This document shows, one piece after another, positions 14,201-26,656 of a stretch of DNA of 64,000 nucleotides; position 1 is the first letter of the stretch; each line of letters begins with the position of its first letter. The DNA is taken from NCBI RefSeq assembly GCF_905475345.1, contig NC_066599.1, positions 2,471,001 through 2,535,000 on the forward strand, read 5' to 3'. The position numbers and the translations under genes are program-made. The notes beneath the pieces are model-generated. The model had not been told where the DNA came from. It worked only from the letters and a program-made list of their open reading frames with translations, and ran no database searches. This DNA comes from Vespula vulgaris. Its lineage: Eukaryota; Arthropoda; Insecta; Hymenoptera; Vespidae.

Positions 14201-14827
14201 ATACATATTTCACGATATGACGATATAAATCATGGCAATCGTTTCTTCTTTTTTTATTTTATTATATTTTATTCTATTTTATTTTCTTATTCTTTTTTTT
14301 CTCATTTCACTCTTTTTTTCATTGTTACTTGAATATCGTAATTTTAAAAGATAAAAAGAACAAATTGTGTTTACCAGGTGTGCCCACCGCTAGGTGCCGA
14401 TGTACTTTTGATGTTAACGTAAACCTCGGCCTTTGCCGTGAGTTGACCGTCGGAAACGGTCACGTAAAGGAACAGGTTCTGTCCTCCCTGGAAAGAAGAA
14501 GCAAGAAGTTCAATCTCGTAGTCTCTCTCTCTCTCTCTCTTTCTCATTCTCTATCTATCTCTTTTTTTCTGTCGACATCAGGACCATACGTGGCTCGTGT
14601 TACGTTTTTAACGCTTGCAAAACAAACGTTCGAGTTATCTATGTCGACGTTCCCTTACGATACATTTAGATATATGTGTGCATGTGTGTGTGTGTGTCTG
14701 TACACAGTTTGTGAATATATGTGTGTTTGTGTGTATTTATTCCTTTTGATAGGACATGACTTGTATTATCGACTGATTCTACTAGAATCTATTCTCGCTC
14801 GTTCTGAGACGAGAGAAAGAGAGAAAA

Positions 14828-14905
<78 letters not shown>

Positions 14906-15702
14906 GATCTTGACCTTAACAGGCTAACTACATACTACAGAGGCTGTTAACAGTTAATCCAAGTTATCTTTTTTAATTGGTTACTTTTATCTTTTTGTTT
15001 AACAATTATCATTTCGAATGTCATGTAAGATTTTCATTGATCGACGTTATCTTTATTTATATCTTTTGTTTTGAATTATTTTTTTGCAGAAATAATTTTT
15101 TTATCTCTCTCTCTCTCTCTCTGTTTTTTTTTTTTAATAAATTAGAACGAAATGTTCATACTTACTCTTCCTTTGAGAGTTTCGTTAAGAAAAACTGTGC
15201 CGGTACTATTGTCGATATAGAATGGCAATGGTGGTTGAGGACTATCGTCCCCATTGTAACTATGTCCAAGTGGTTCGAGACCATAGGTCAATTCGTCCTG
15301 TTCATTGTCTTCGGCTCGTACTCTCGTTACTATACTACCTACAGGCTCAGAATCAGGAAGGACCCAATTTCTTTCCAACCACATCACTGGTGGCGTGTTG
15401 TCGCTGAATTGACATCCTGTTAAAAGTAATCACGATTGTATCAGAAATGCATTTTTTTAAGAGGATAGATGGGAGGAAAAAAATCGTATATTAATAGATT
15501 CATTGTATTTAAACAATCGTATAGTAATAAAAAAATGTGTTACGAAATGTATTAAAAAAAAAAAAAAAAAAAAAGAGATAGAAAAAATACGAAATTAATT
15601 ACTTAAAAATGACGTCTACAAGGGAATTATATTACTATTAATAATTATACTATTATTAATAATAATACTATTCTATTATCTATATATATTGCATACAATG
15701 CA

Positions 15703-15746
<44 letters not shown>

Positions 15747-16670
15747 TAATTGTAATTATTAACATTATTATTAATATTATTATTTTTAATATTATTATGT
15801 TTTTGTACACTACAAAAAATCTGTTCATTCAAGAAGTAGGAAGACATTTTTAATATAAAAACGATCTACTATATCTAAGAGACGTAATACATTGTTATTA
15901 ACTCCCACCATTCCTTCTGCCATCACTCAAAATAAATACATAATAATAAAAAGTATTGATTTTGTACGAATCATCCTATAAAATAACTATAATAAATCTT
16001 ATATCCCTTTTTATTTCGATAATTTCAAAAATGATTTGCATCGGTGCGAAGTATTTTTTTTCTATCGTTTTTTTTCTTTTTCTTTTTTTTCTCTATCTCT
16101 CGAACACTAATTAGCTACGAGTAATTTAGCTAAGTATAATGAGAGAGAGCAGAAGCGGGTGGATGCATGGCGAGAGATCGGCCTTGATATGCATTCTTTC
16201 TCTGCTTTTCGAGTACGTATGGTCAACTAGAGTGTGACCTTATAGAATATTCTTTTCCTTTTTTTCTTTTCAATTCCTTCTACTCATCCATTTCGATTAT
16301 TCAATCACGATGATTCACAGAAATCGATTATGGTTGTTATTTACAATCGTTACAGTTCATGAGTTCAAGAATAGAAGAAATGATAGTGATAGATGAGAGT
16401 AAACTATTGGATTCTAATTAAACGATTTTTTAATTTTAATTATTAATCTTTTAATAATTAATTGTAGTTTAAATTAAAAAATAAGAAAAGACAGTTCGGC
16501 TAATAATTAGATTGATATATAATATAAAGTTTCTTACAATTGTTGATCGTTTGATTTATATCGTTATTTATTTATTTATTTTCTTTTTATTAGAAGAAGA
16601 AACTAGACGATTAGTTTCATTTAGAGAAAGTTTTCCAACGCTTTTCTACATTTCATTTGATTATAAGATT

Positions 16671-16705
<35 letters not shown>

Positions 16706-19700
16706 GAGATCGACCGATTAGATTGATATACAATAGAAAGTTTTTACAATCCCATCGTTTTCGATTGTTTTTGTATTTGATTGGAATCAGAAATTAGATA
16801 ATTAGATTTTAATTTAGAAAGTTTTGTATCTGTTGTCGTGTGATTAAGATAAAAAAAAAAAGGAAAAAGAGAAAAAGAAAAAAGAAAAACAAATTGAACG
16901 ATTAGATTAACGTTGAATATTTTACGATTTTATATAAGAAACGGAAAGTGTCTGTAACGGAGTTTATGTAATTTTACATAATGTTTTTATGTATCATTTA
17001 TATGTATTTATGTATGCATATATATATATATATATATATATATACACCCGTATAGAAGAGACGATTCTAATTAAATATTCTAATAACGTAGGTGAATTTC
17101 ATCATCATACTTGTCTTGTCATCTTTCAATAAAGCCTTTATGACCGATTATGATGGAGCTTATTGTGTTCAAAAGGCGCAACGAGGAGAAGCAACGTTCA
17201 ATGTTAGGCATACCGATGAGTTTTCGTGCGAAAAGGAGAAAGTCGTTTCTTCGTATATAATGTAAGTACACTTCCGTGTCTCGAGTATTGCGATTTTCAT
17301 CCGATTCGATGAGAATAAATTATGCGATAATCGAGTTGTTTCTTCTTAAACGCGTCTAAGTATCATTAATCCTACTATTACGAACATTCACGTAAGAAAA
17401 ATTCAGAAATAAAATAAGATAATTCGATATATATAGACACACAGAGACACACATATGTGTGTATGTCATAGAAAATACACGATAATTATTTTCACGTATT
17501 TGTAATAATTATTTATTTAATTGTTATACACAACACACACATATATATACATTGACATTACATATTAAATATAATGAATATAATTATCATGTATTTTCTA
17601 TTTAAATACATAGAGTAATTCGTTTAATCATTAAAATAATTTTTGCTAGTTGACTAATAACAATTAGATAAAATTTCTTATGGCATATAATTTCTTCCTT
17701 ATAAGAAATATAATTAAGTAAAATTTTCTAAACGCTTTAAACGAACGTTGCGGTTCTTATTACTCTTATAATTTAAAAACAAAATGAAATATACTAGAGC
17801 CGCGACAGTTTGCTCGTTCCATTATCTAAACAACATTCTCTCCATCTCATTCTTACTTGTATTCATCTAGTCAGCCATGCGCCTTATTTAAAACAGTAAT
17901 CACGACTATTATTCATGAGAATAGCGTGTAACTGTATTCTCACGGTGCAGTGACTTCGCTACCGCTATTATGCACCGCATTCGCGAGAGAGTGCTCGAAA
18001 TAAAGAAGCCGGTAAGCCAATGACGACGTTGAAAAAGACGAAGACGAAGACGTAAAAGACGAAAAAGACGAAAAAGACGAAGACGATACTGCTACGCATT
18101 GTAATGTTCTTTAAAACCGCAATAGGAAACGTATAATGACGGTTCGTGCTTTCGACGTTGACTATTTTCTCTTCAATTTCGAAATTCTCGCGTAAATATA
18201 CGGATACAGACTTTAAAAAAAAAAATTTTTTTTTATATTGGATAAAGCACGAATTATTTATTTATTACTATTATTATTTCTTTTTATTATCATAGAGAAA
18301 GATACATTAGAAAAAAAAAAAAAACAAACGTTAGCAAGGTCGACCGTTCGTTCGTTCGTACGTTCGTACGTATGTAAGTTTGTACGTAAGTATGAACGTT
18401 CGTTCGTTCTCTTTTGAAAATGGAGAAATAAGATAAAGAAGAAGACATGTAAAAGCATACGTTATGTTCGTGCGTCGGTTAACACCAATGCGTTTGGAAC
18501 AGCATGGAGAAAGTGGGACGATGAAAGTGCGACCGAACGCTGCTGAACTGACACTCGAAGAGCTTATACTTATATTTGTGTTGGTACGGCTGTGTTTCAC
18601 GTATGATACTTATATATATTCGTATTTTTAGCATTCGCTTTGTGAACTTTTGTTCTTTGCTTTTTTCTTTCTTTCTTTCTTTCTTTCTTTTTTTCTTTTT
18701 TTATCCGAAACAAATTTCAAAACCTTATTTGGAATAGCAAATACTTTATTTTTATTAAACATTACACATATATATATGTTTATTTTATTTGTTATTAAAT
18801 TTATAAATATAAAAATCAATCGTTGCTATCGAACCGATCGATTTTTAAATGTCGATTTCGATTTATCAACTCTTTTTTTTGCAATAAAATAATTTATAAC
18901 GTCATTACTTCTTAACAAGTCTTTGATTTCTTCTTTTCTCTTCTGACAGCTCGGTTATCTGTATAATTTTTTCGATGGAAAATACATTCGATAGAACCTT
19001 TACTATTTTATTCGCCAGTTTCTTTTTTCTGTTTTGAATTTTTTTTAATCTTTTTTAACCGTCTGATTTTTTTGCGAATAAAAATGATACTTTTGCAAAA
19101 AGAGATTATTATTACTACTACTATAATCTTTTTTTTTTTTGACGAATCGTATTTGATTTTTTTAATTGTTTTTCTTGTATTACATATCTCCTATTCGTTT
19201 CTTCTTCGTTAAAATTGTTAATTATTCAATTACGCAAAATTATCTTTGAAGGCAGTGTCTAAAAGGAGTATGTATGAGCTCTTTGAAAAGATCTAGCCAG
19301 GAGGTAGGCAGCAGCTGCCACTAATAGCTAGAAAGTCAGTCCATCCGCTCTCGGCTACTTTGATTTATACTTCGGATACCCGTGTACAACCGGTTTTCAC
19401 GAAGCGAGAGCTTCGTTAAATCGAAAATGACAAAATCTTTTGCAAGGCCACGTTAATGGAGGACCAAATAACATATAACATACAACTAAGGAGTAATCGA
19501 ATACGGCACGTGCTCTGTTCACTTTTTATCAAACGACAACGAAACATATGAGATCATTTATGAAAATATAATACACGAACGTTCTCCAACATGATAACAT
19601 AATATAACAAGATTTTTCTTTTCGCAGGAAAAGTATCAAATTGATTGTATCGATTTAATTCGACAACCTTCCTTTTTCTTCTCCTTATTTTAAAGTAATA

Positions 19701-21462
19701 AAATAATACAGATAAATTAAGATAATAAAAGATCAAGAACAAGAAGTCGTCGTCAAGCGTTGTAGATAAAAAAAAAAGAAAGAAAAAATGGGATCTCTCG
19801 AATTAAATTAAATTGTACTAAACAAATGGTGTTAAAAAAATGTGAAAAAGAAATGAATTAAAAAAAAAGGAAAAAGAAAAAAAAAAGACAAAGAAAAGAA
19901 AAAGGAAAAGTACAAGAAAAAAGGACACGTACTATGTTGTTTGAAAAAGAAAAGAAAAAACATTGGAAAAAAGTAAAAAACAATAACAATGGATGGATCA
20001 ATATTCGATTCGCTTTCAACAACGTGTCTCGAAAGTACACGAGCGTATCGGATAACCGTAAAATCGATTTAGGGCTCGATCTCAGGAAAGGTCGATTAAA
20101 AACGTACATTTTCTTACTTGAAAAAAAAGATAGAAAAAAAGATGGAAAAAAGAAAAAGAGAGAGGGAGACGGAGAGGGAGAGGGAGATGGAGAAGGAGAG
20201 GGAGAGAGGGAGAGAGAGAGAGGATTGTATTCGTATGTGTATTCGTTCAGGCTCGCTCATTCCAAAGGCAGGTGCGGTTTTCGTCGAAGGACTCTCGTCG
20301 AAGAGAATGGTTCTGCATTGGCTTCGTAAGCTAACGCAAGACGTAACAGGATTTGAAAGTGAACTACTCGATTTCCGTCGGTGCCATGGAGATTTCGATT
20401 CGAGAAGGCCTTTCCTTTGCGAATCGAGCTCTCTTTTCTCTTCGACTCTCCAATCGAAGATAGAGAAAGATAGTTAAATAGATAGATGGATATATTTAGA
20501 GAGAGAAAAAAAAGAAAGAAAGAGGGGAAATACTTCGAGAGAGAAAGGAACAATGTTTATATATATTGAACATTTTTTATACTATCAATGTTATTGTGTA
20601 TGTATATATACAATAATTATTAGATTAGATTATTAGATATTTGTATATGTATGTGTATATGTATATATTATGTGGGTGGACAAATGGTTATAAATGAAAT
20701 TTTATTTTTTAAAACTGAAAGAAATGTATTAATATATTTTAGAATGGTGTCCATTGCTTATAGAGCAATATATGTGTATGTACAATATATTTTGTAAATC
20801 CAATTGAACGAGATATATATTAATATAATATCAATTTTCATATTCAAAATCTAACATTTGATCTTATATAGCACTTTAAATATAATTAATAGAAGTGTTT
20901 TTTCTTGAGAAATTAATATAATTCTGATTGACATACAACACTTTGTCCAATGTCCATAGTATTTGTGAGATGTAAAACTAAAAAAGCAAAGAAGAAATAA
21001 AATATAAAAAAATATATAAAGAAAAATTGTTGAAATGATTATTCCTGAAATATTCGAGTTAGTTCGTCGAATTTGACGATTCTCGAGGAAAGGGGTCGAG
21101 TTATGTTTCTTTTTCTTTTAACTTTAGCTTTGCTCTCTCGTTGTGTATGGCTACAGAGAGAAACGAAGGAAAGAACTTTCACTTTGGTGAGGTCACCGTC
21201 GGACCTTAAATATTCCTTACCGTGACGCTTCACTTTCATGCGTTGGACTCGAAAAATTTTTTACTTCTTTTAAGATCTATATATAAATATATATAAATTA
21301 TCGATAAGGTCAATACATACATACATATATGATACGAAAAGTGAATAAAAATTTCCTTTGAAAATGATTTTTCTTTCTTCTTTTTATTTTGTAATTTTTT
21401 ACTCGGAGTTTACAAATTTATTATTTTTATATTATTGATAGATATACGTATTAACAAAAAAA

Positions 21463-21507
<45 letters not shown>

Positions 21508-22710
21508 AAAATAAAATTCATTTTGATACATATTTCTTTATGCAGTCTGTGCACCGTACAAAGTGAAAAAAGAAAAAGAAAGCATAATTATTATAAAAGT
21601 CATATAGGTCGTAAATTCTCAGAGTACGTTCTTGATCCTTGATATCGCTCGAAGGTAAGGTATGGGTTCTTGCTCGATGTCTGGCGACCCGGTTATGCGG
21701 CTGGTTTCAACGTTAATTCGTCTGGCCAGTTTCCGATCTCGTTACTTCTGATGCCACTTAATTGCGACCTCGAAGGATAAACCCTTTCTTTTTCTTTTCT
21801 TCTTCTTGGATTTTTCTTCTTTTTTCTTTTTCTTTCTTTTCATTTTTTTTTGCCTTTCGCAAATTACTCGAAGGAAAAATATATATAACGAACAATTATT
21901 ATTATTATTATTATTATTATTTTTCTCTTTCAAAACCTTTGAAATATAGTTTTTAATAATTCTATATAATAAACATAATTTTTGTTTTCATTTTTCTTCT
22001 TTAATCTTCTCTTTCTTTCTCTTTTTCTACATATATATACATTGATTCGTTTGAAAATATTAGATACTTGATTTTATTTTATTTCTCATTTTAAAACTTC
22101 ATTAAGATCTGTGAACGGTATGACTACGATTGACATCAGTTTTATTTAACGAATACAAATCATTTATATGTAATTATAAGAAGTGTAAAAACAAATAAAT
22201 AAACGAATAAATCGATTAAGAAAGAAAATTAATCAAGGATTTCGATAGAGTAATAAATTTTATGTTTAAAATAATAAAGATAAAGAAGGGTAATGTATTT
22301 TTTTTGAAATTATTTTGTGTAATGTCTAATATCGGTTCAACGAACGTTAAAAAAGGGAATAAACTCGAGAAGAGAGTTCAAAGAGGTGTAAAGGTTTGCA
22401 ATGACGTAATTTAGCACAAGTATGTCTGACGCAACTCAGTGGTGGCTCCTTAGACGGAAGTCTGAACGACACGTTGTTCGAATTTTAAACAGAACCAATC
22501 CACTATCCCTTCGTTTCAACCAATCGTCTTTTTCCATCACCTTTCTATTCTATTATCAGAGTTTAGATAAAAATTGTTCGATAGTTAATACTGACCGATC
22601 TAACTATTAATCATAAAAAAAGAAAAAGAAACTTTTTAAATCTATTTTCTTATTGTACATTACATCTCTAAACAATTTTGTATTAAATTATTTTAAATTA
22701 TACCTAAGAA

Positions 22711-22757
<47 letters not shown>

Positions 22758-23202
22758 TGTATATTAAAAGATAAGAATAAGGATTATTTAGATAGTTACT
22801 ACAGAATATACAATTTATAGATAACATTTTTTAATATAAAAAAGAATAAAAAATTGAAAATAAAACTCATTATTTTGACAAATTAGTGCTTTGAATTTAG
22901 ATTTCCATTTTTCTTTTAACCTATTTTTTTTAACCTACCTTATTTTCTATTATATATATTTAATATACATATATATAATATATATACATAAATTGTATAG
23001 TTGAATATGAAAACCTTGAATTTCTTTCTCTCTTTCTCTTTTCAACGAATAATAATATCTAAAAGAATTAGAAAACGATCGATGAGTACAACACATATAT
23101 ATGTATGTATGTAATGTAATGTGCAAGCTCGCGATTTATTTAACGGTACATTTTTCTTAGACGTGGCTGGCTACATACGTGGAAAGGATTGACGTGTTTC
23201 TT

Positions 23203-23251
<49 letters not shown>

Positions 23252-24300
23252 TTCTCGACCTGGAAATTCCGCGAAAAAAGAGAAAGACTCGGAGGAATCC
23301 TATGCGACGAAACGTACCAAGGAGCATTCGAGGCATGCATATTCTTCCTTCGAAGAATATTTTATACGATGGGCCTTAACGAAGACACTCACCTTCTTTT
23401 GCATTCTCAGCCAATGCTCAGACAACTATTCTCGTAATCGTGTCGCAACTATACAGGTACAACATTTGTTTATTCGACTTTTGTGCCACAATATATCTTA
23501 GGTATCATTTTTATTTAGAATATTTCATCCTCATCATCATATATGCACATATGTATGTGTCCGCGTGTGTGTGTGGGTACATATATAAGTATCATCTTTA
23601 AATATTTTTAATAAAAACTTTGAATAAAAAAAGAAATTTTAATAATAAATAAGGAATACATTTCATATTTATGATATCTATTTCATCATCGTAAACATCG
23701 TTTATAATGTTGAAGGAAAAGAAAAAGAGTTTCGATAAAAGTGTATTATAATAATCAGTAATTAAATATTTGAGGGAAAAAATGTAGTTAAAAAAAAAAA
23801 GAAAAAAGAAAAGAGAAAAGATATTTTATATCAATACGTTAATGTACAATATATGAACGAGAATGCATAATAATATTTTCTAAATAAAAATTTCATATAG
23901 CAAGATAAGAGATTAGCAAGATAAGTAATTCTTACTTGGAAATCATTTCTTTTCATTTTTATTTCTTCCGTCGAATTAATAGCCTTGACGGGGAATAGTT
24001 ACGTCAGTGTTACTATTTTTTCTCGCTTCAGATAATTCTCTTACATAATTATTATTTTCTTAGGAAAATTGTAATTAAATATAATCGTCGAAACAATATA
24101 TATACATATTATATATTATATATTATATATTAATTTTGTGTTTTACATTATTAGAATTGATACAATGACAGATCATTCATTTTCTAATGGATTTCAATTT
24201 TCCTTTAAGAAATTTTTAAAAAGAAAATATATCAATATTACTCACCGACACCTATCATCAGGCCAACAGCCACAATGAAGACGTTCCACCTTTTGAACAT
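11274..24300 (-). CDS. Cad96Ca (Stitcher) cadherin-like receptor tyrosine kinase
   Basis: Single-pass receptor tyrosine kinase of the Cad96Ca/Stitcher family. In Drosophila it acts in epidermal wound repair; in a moth it has been reported as a membrane receptor for juvenile hormone. Coding exons in transcript order: 24300-24246, 15416-15166, 14487-14375, 13719-13299, 12739-12563, 12432-12082, 11955-11650, 11510-11274. All have GT-AG introns and the phases agree, giving 1911 bp and 636 residues. Visible parts: start ATG followed by a hydrophobic signal peptide (1-19); cadherin-like ectodomain (about 20-135) with the motif NWVLPDSEPVGSIVTRVRAE; Pro/Ser-rich stalk; transmembrane helix (about 242-264) followed by basic residues; kinase domain from 340. 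Kinase motifs: glycine loop GEGCFGQV (345-352), lysine K372 in VAVK, HRDLAARN (471-478), DFG (491-493), activation-loop Y504 and APE (518-520). All key residues are intact. Introns 2-7 are 126-678 bp; intron 1 is 8.8 kb. Drosophila's protein is longer, mainly in the extracellular stalk. The 5' UTR exon and poly(A) site are not resolved. Confidence 0.95.
13199..13245. repeat. (AAAAG)n pentanucleotide repeat
   Basis: About nine copies of AAAAG inside Cad96Ca intron 4, 53 bp from the exon that encodes the transmembrane segment. Confidence 0.95.
14811..14904. repeat. (GA)n microsatellite
   Basis: Long, mostly pure GA run of about 94 bp in Cad96Ca intron 2. On the transcribed (minus) strand it reads as a CU-rich tract. 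Confidence 0.95.
15706..15742. repeat. (AT)n microsatellite
   Basis: Pure AT run of about 37 bp in Cad96Ca intron 1. Confidence 0.95.
18025..18085. repeat. AAGACG-type tandem repeat
   Basis: Imperfect 6-bp and 12-bp units of GACGAA(AA) repeated about eight times in Cad96Ca intron 1. Confidence 0.85.
18345..18409. repeat. (TTCG)/(TACG) variant tetranucleotide repeat
   Basis: TTCG repeats degenerate into TACG, TATG and TAAG variants and then return to TTCG, in Cad96Ca intron 1. Confidence 0.85.
18664..18700. repeat. (TTTC)n microsatellite
   Basis: About eight TTTC units in Cad96Ca intron 1. Confidence 0.9.
19307..19416. promoter_or_regulatory. Putative intronic enhancer with Grainyhead site, E-box and hairpin
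   Basis: This lies in a GC-richer unique block of Cad96Ca intron 1. It contains a 13-bp near-palindrome GGCAGCAGCTGCC (19307-19319) holding a CAGCTG E-box, a perfect Grainyhead palindrome AACCGGTT (19388-19395), and a 7-bp stem (ACGAAGC/GCTTCGT) closing a GAGA loop (19399-19416). In Drosophila stitcher works with Grainyhead in wound response, so a Grainyhead site inside this gene is plausible. Function is inferred from motifs only. Confidence 0.35.
21465..21505. repeat. (AT)n microsatellite
   Basis: AT run of about 41 bp in Cad96Ca intron 1. Confidence 0.95.
22711..22752. repeat. (AT)n microsatellite
   Basis: AT run of about 40 bp in Cad96Ca intron 1. Confidence 0.95.
23201..23258. repeat. 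(CT)n microsatellite
   Basis: CT-rich run with TTT interruptions in Cad96Ca intron 1. Confidence 0.9.
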
Positions 24301-24345
24301 CTCGCTACATTGGATTACAACGATTCAAACGTCAATGTCACACTT

Positions 24346-24368
24346 CGTATCGTATCGTATCGTATCGT
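24346..24368. repeat. (CGTAT)n pentanucleotide repeat
   Basis: Four to five CGTAT units, 46 bp upstream of the Cad96Ca start codon (minus strand), probably in its 5' UTR or promoter. Confidence 0.9.
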
Positions 24369-24462
24369 TCGGTTATTAAATCCCAATTGGTTGGTCACGT
24401 TAACAAAAACGAGATCCTTTTAATATCGCTTCTTTCGATGACGACTCATCGAGTAAAATATA

Positions 24463-24490
24463 CACTTCTTCACTTCACTTCACTTCACTT
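24463..24490. repeat. (CTTCA)n pentanucleotide repeat
   Basis: About five CTTCA units, 163 bp upstream of the Cad96Ca start codon. Confidence 0.9.
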
Positions 24491-24829
24491 ATCAAAATGA
24501 ATTCGAAATCAAATATTTCTCTCCCACCTTCATCCATCTCTCGCCAATAGTTTTATTCCAATAGAAATTCTTCGTAGAAGAAAGGAAGGAAGGAGTTGAG
24601 GAAAGAAGAAAGAAAAAAAAGTCCAGGAGGAAAAAAAAATAGAGAGAGAGAGATCTCCGATATTAAAAGAAAAGAAAAAGAAAAAAATAAAAAAGAAAAG
24701 AAAAGAAAAAATATCACTCAACCGGTAAGTAAAACAGTCGTCAACTTTCTCTTAGAGCTCGAATACGAATACGAACTGTATATACACACACAAACACAAA
24801 CACATACACATACACGCTCTCTCTTCCCT

Positions 24830-24834
<5 letters not shown>

Positions 24835-24881
<47 letters not shown>
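24835..24881. repeat. (CT)n/(CTAT)n microsatellite
   Basis: CT run grading into CTAT units. Confidence 0.95.
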
Positions 24882-25048
24882 CCTTTCTCACTTTTTTCTT
24901 TTTTCAAAAATCTTCGAAATATAAAAAATCGATGAAAAATCGTCGATTTCTCGGATCGTCGAGAGTCTTCTTTGATTTCGATCGATCACGTTGGATCATC
25001 GCTGTCAAACATTGAATCACTTTAAAAGTCATCTCTTTCTTCTATTTA

Positions 25049-25080
<32 letters not shown>

Positions 25081-25309
25081 CCTCTTTTTCACTCTACCGA
25101 TATTCTGTTGGTTGATCAACGATGATGACGATGAACAGATATCGATTGAGGTTCACTTAGCTATAAACTCTTCGTTTCTTCGTGCTCTCGTTAGACGCCT
25201 TTGATCACATTTTTTATAAATCACCAAATCGATTCTATATATATATGTGTATGAATTTATATACGTATATCCGATATGCCCAAAACGATCTTTTTTTGGT
25301 TTTGTTTGA

Positions 25310-25460
25310 TTAGATTTATCACGGCCACGTAAACCTCTAACAAGACGGCTCGCGATCGAGAAGCCGACTGTGAGCGCCTTCTTGCTCGTGGCCGGCCAAG
25401 GTGACTGCCAGCGCCGCCATTATTATGATCATGCTTCGAGAAAGGAGAGGACGATGGAAA
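25310..25460 (-). promoter_or_regulatory. CpG-rich patch, candidate Cad96Ca promoter / 5' UTR exon
   Basis: A markedly GC- and CpG-rich segment lies about 1.0-1.2 kb upstream of the Cad96Ca start. On the minus strand it contains a 31-codon frame (25432-25337) starting MIIIMAALAV, which could be an upstream ORF in the 5' leader. In an AT-rich genome such a patch upstream of a regulated receptor gene is a reasonable first-exon candidate, but no splice pair was proven. Confidence 0.3.
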
Positions 25461-26656
25461 GCGTAGAAAGAGTCTCTCTCTTCTGGTCTTTTCACAGTGG
25501 CGTCGATCTTTCATCCAGTTTCCTTATAGTTTTTTTTTTTTTTATTCTTTTTTCGTTTTTTTCTTTCCTTCTTTTTTTCTGTGAAAAAAATTGACGATTT
25601 GTTTGAGAAACGCAAAAATGTTTCTAGTAGCATTGTTCATATAAATGCAGAGATTAGAGATCATAAATTAATTTGATTATCTATTCATATTGGCGTGAAT
25701 TATTTTTATACAGTTTGTTTGTTCTTTATACATATTTTTTTTATACATATTTTTTTTCTTTCTTTAAGAGAAGAAACGACACTTTACTACTTCCTAGAAA
25801 ACGTAAAAATGTTGATAAGGTTGTTTAGATCAATAAAAAATTAATTGTGTTAATCGTATTAATAAAAATGATGCGTGCGCTTTTTCCTTTATTTATTTAT
25901 TTTCTTTTTTTTTGTCTTTTTAATGTCGGAATTTTTATAACATCGTTTGGACGAATATGAAACTGTTAATTAGAGCGTTGATTGGATAAATTCATTACGG
26001 TCTTAAGAGTAATAAGTCGACGCCCATGGTGATACCTGCTTTCATACCCCAAGAGTACGTAAATCTTACATCTGAGGACAAGATTCTTTCTACTTTCTTC
26101 TCTCGTTGATCTAAAATATGTAATTAGTTTTTAATATTTATTTATATATATATATGTATATATATATAAACTATGTGATTAGTAATAGAATAAGACTATG
26201 CAATGAATTTTAACGAGTATTTATAATATTTTAATTATCTGCACTAAGAGTAATAATACATTCCCGAAGAATTTATGATATCGGTTCCATTTGGCATTTG
26301 GTTTTTTCGTTTGTTAATAAAGAGATCATTTGAAATAAGAGAGTATATGGAAAGATCATACGTCTCGTGACGCAGTGGTAGTAATAAGAACCATGAATGC
26401 GGACAGGTAGTTGTGGTATTGTGGGATTTAAGAATATCAGGCTTACTTGAAATCAAGATTGAAAAATTATGGGTTAAAAGAAAGAATTATAAAAAAAAGT
26501 AAAAGAAAAAAGGTCAAGAGAAATTTATATATATATATATTGTGAATAAAGGATGAATTTCAAATTATTTATTTACTTAAATATATGCACGTAAAAATTA
26601 ACAAATTCATTTATTTATTATGTACATATATATATATTTTTTTTTTAATTGGAAAT

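Larger units (their letters stand above)
15417..24245 (-). other. Cad96Ca intron 1 (8.8 kb)
   Basis: This intron joins the signal-peptide exon (phase 1, ends in G) to the cadherin exon (starts GA, giving Gly then Cys). Both boundaries are GT-AG on the minus strand. It holds many microsatellites: AT at 15706, 17019, 21465 and 22711; ATT at 21897; TTTC at 18664; CT near 23201. It also holds two GC-richer unique blocks: about 17092-17265, open in two frames on the plus strand, and 19250-19420, with Grainyhead and E-box motifs. No nested gene could be proven. Large first introns of developmental receptor genes usually carry enhancers; that is an inference here. Confidence 0.85.

Noticed and set aside
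14329..14913. Long plus-strand frame of 194 codons
   Set aside because: It overlaps a real Cad96Ca exon on the other strand and its rest is CT, GT and GA repeat translation.
20257..20553. Overlapping frames on both strands in Cad96Ca intron 1
   Set aside because: Open on both strands for similar lengths, with repeat-derived ends and no motif; likely chance.
26320..26345. GAGATCATTT, similar to the bantam seed
   Set aside because: Only the seed agrees and no precursor hairpin is visible.
26350..26430. GACGCAGTGGTAG string, tRNA D-arm-like
   Set aside because: No matching anticodon arm, T arm (GGTTCGAATCC) or acceptor stem was found.
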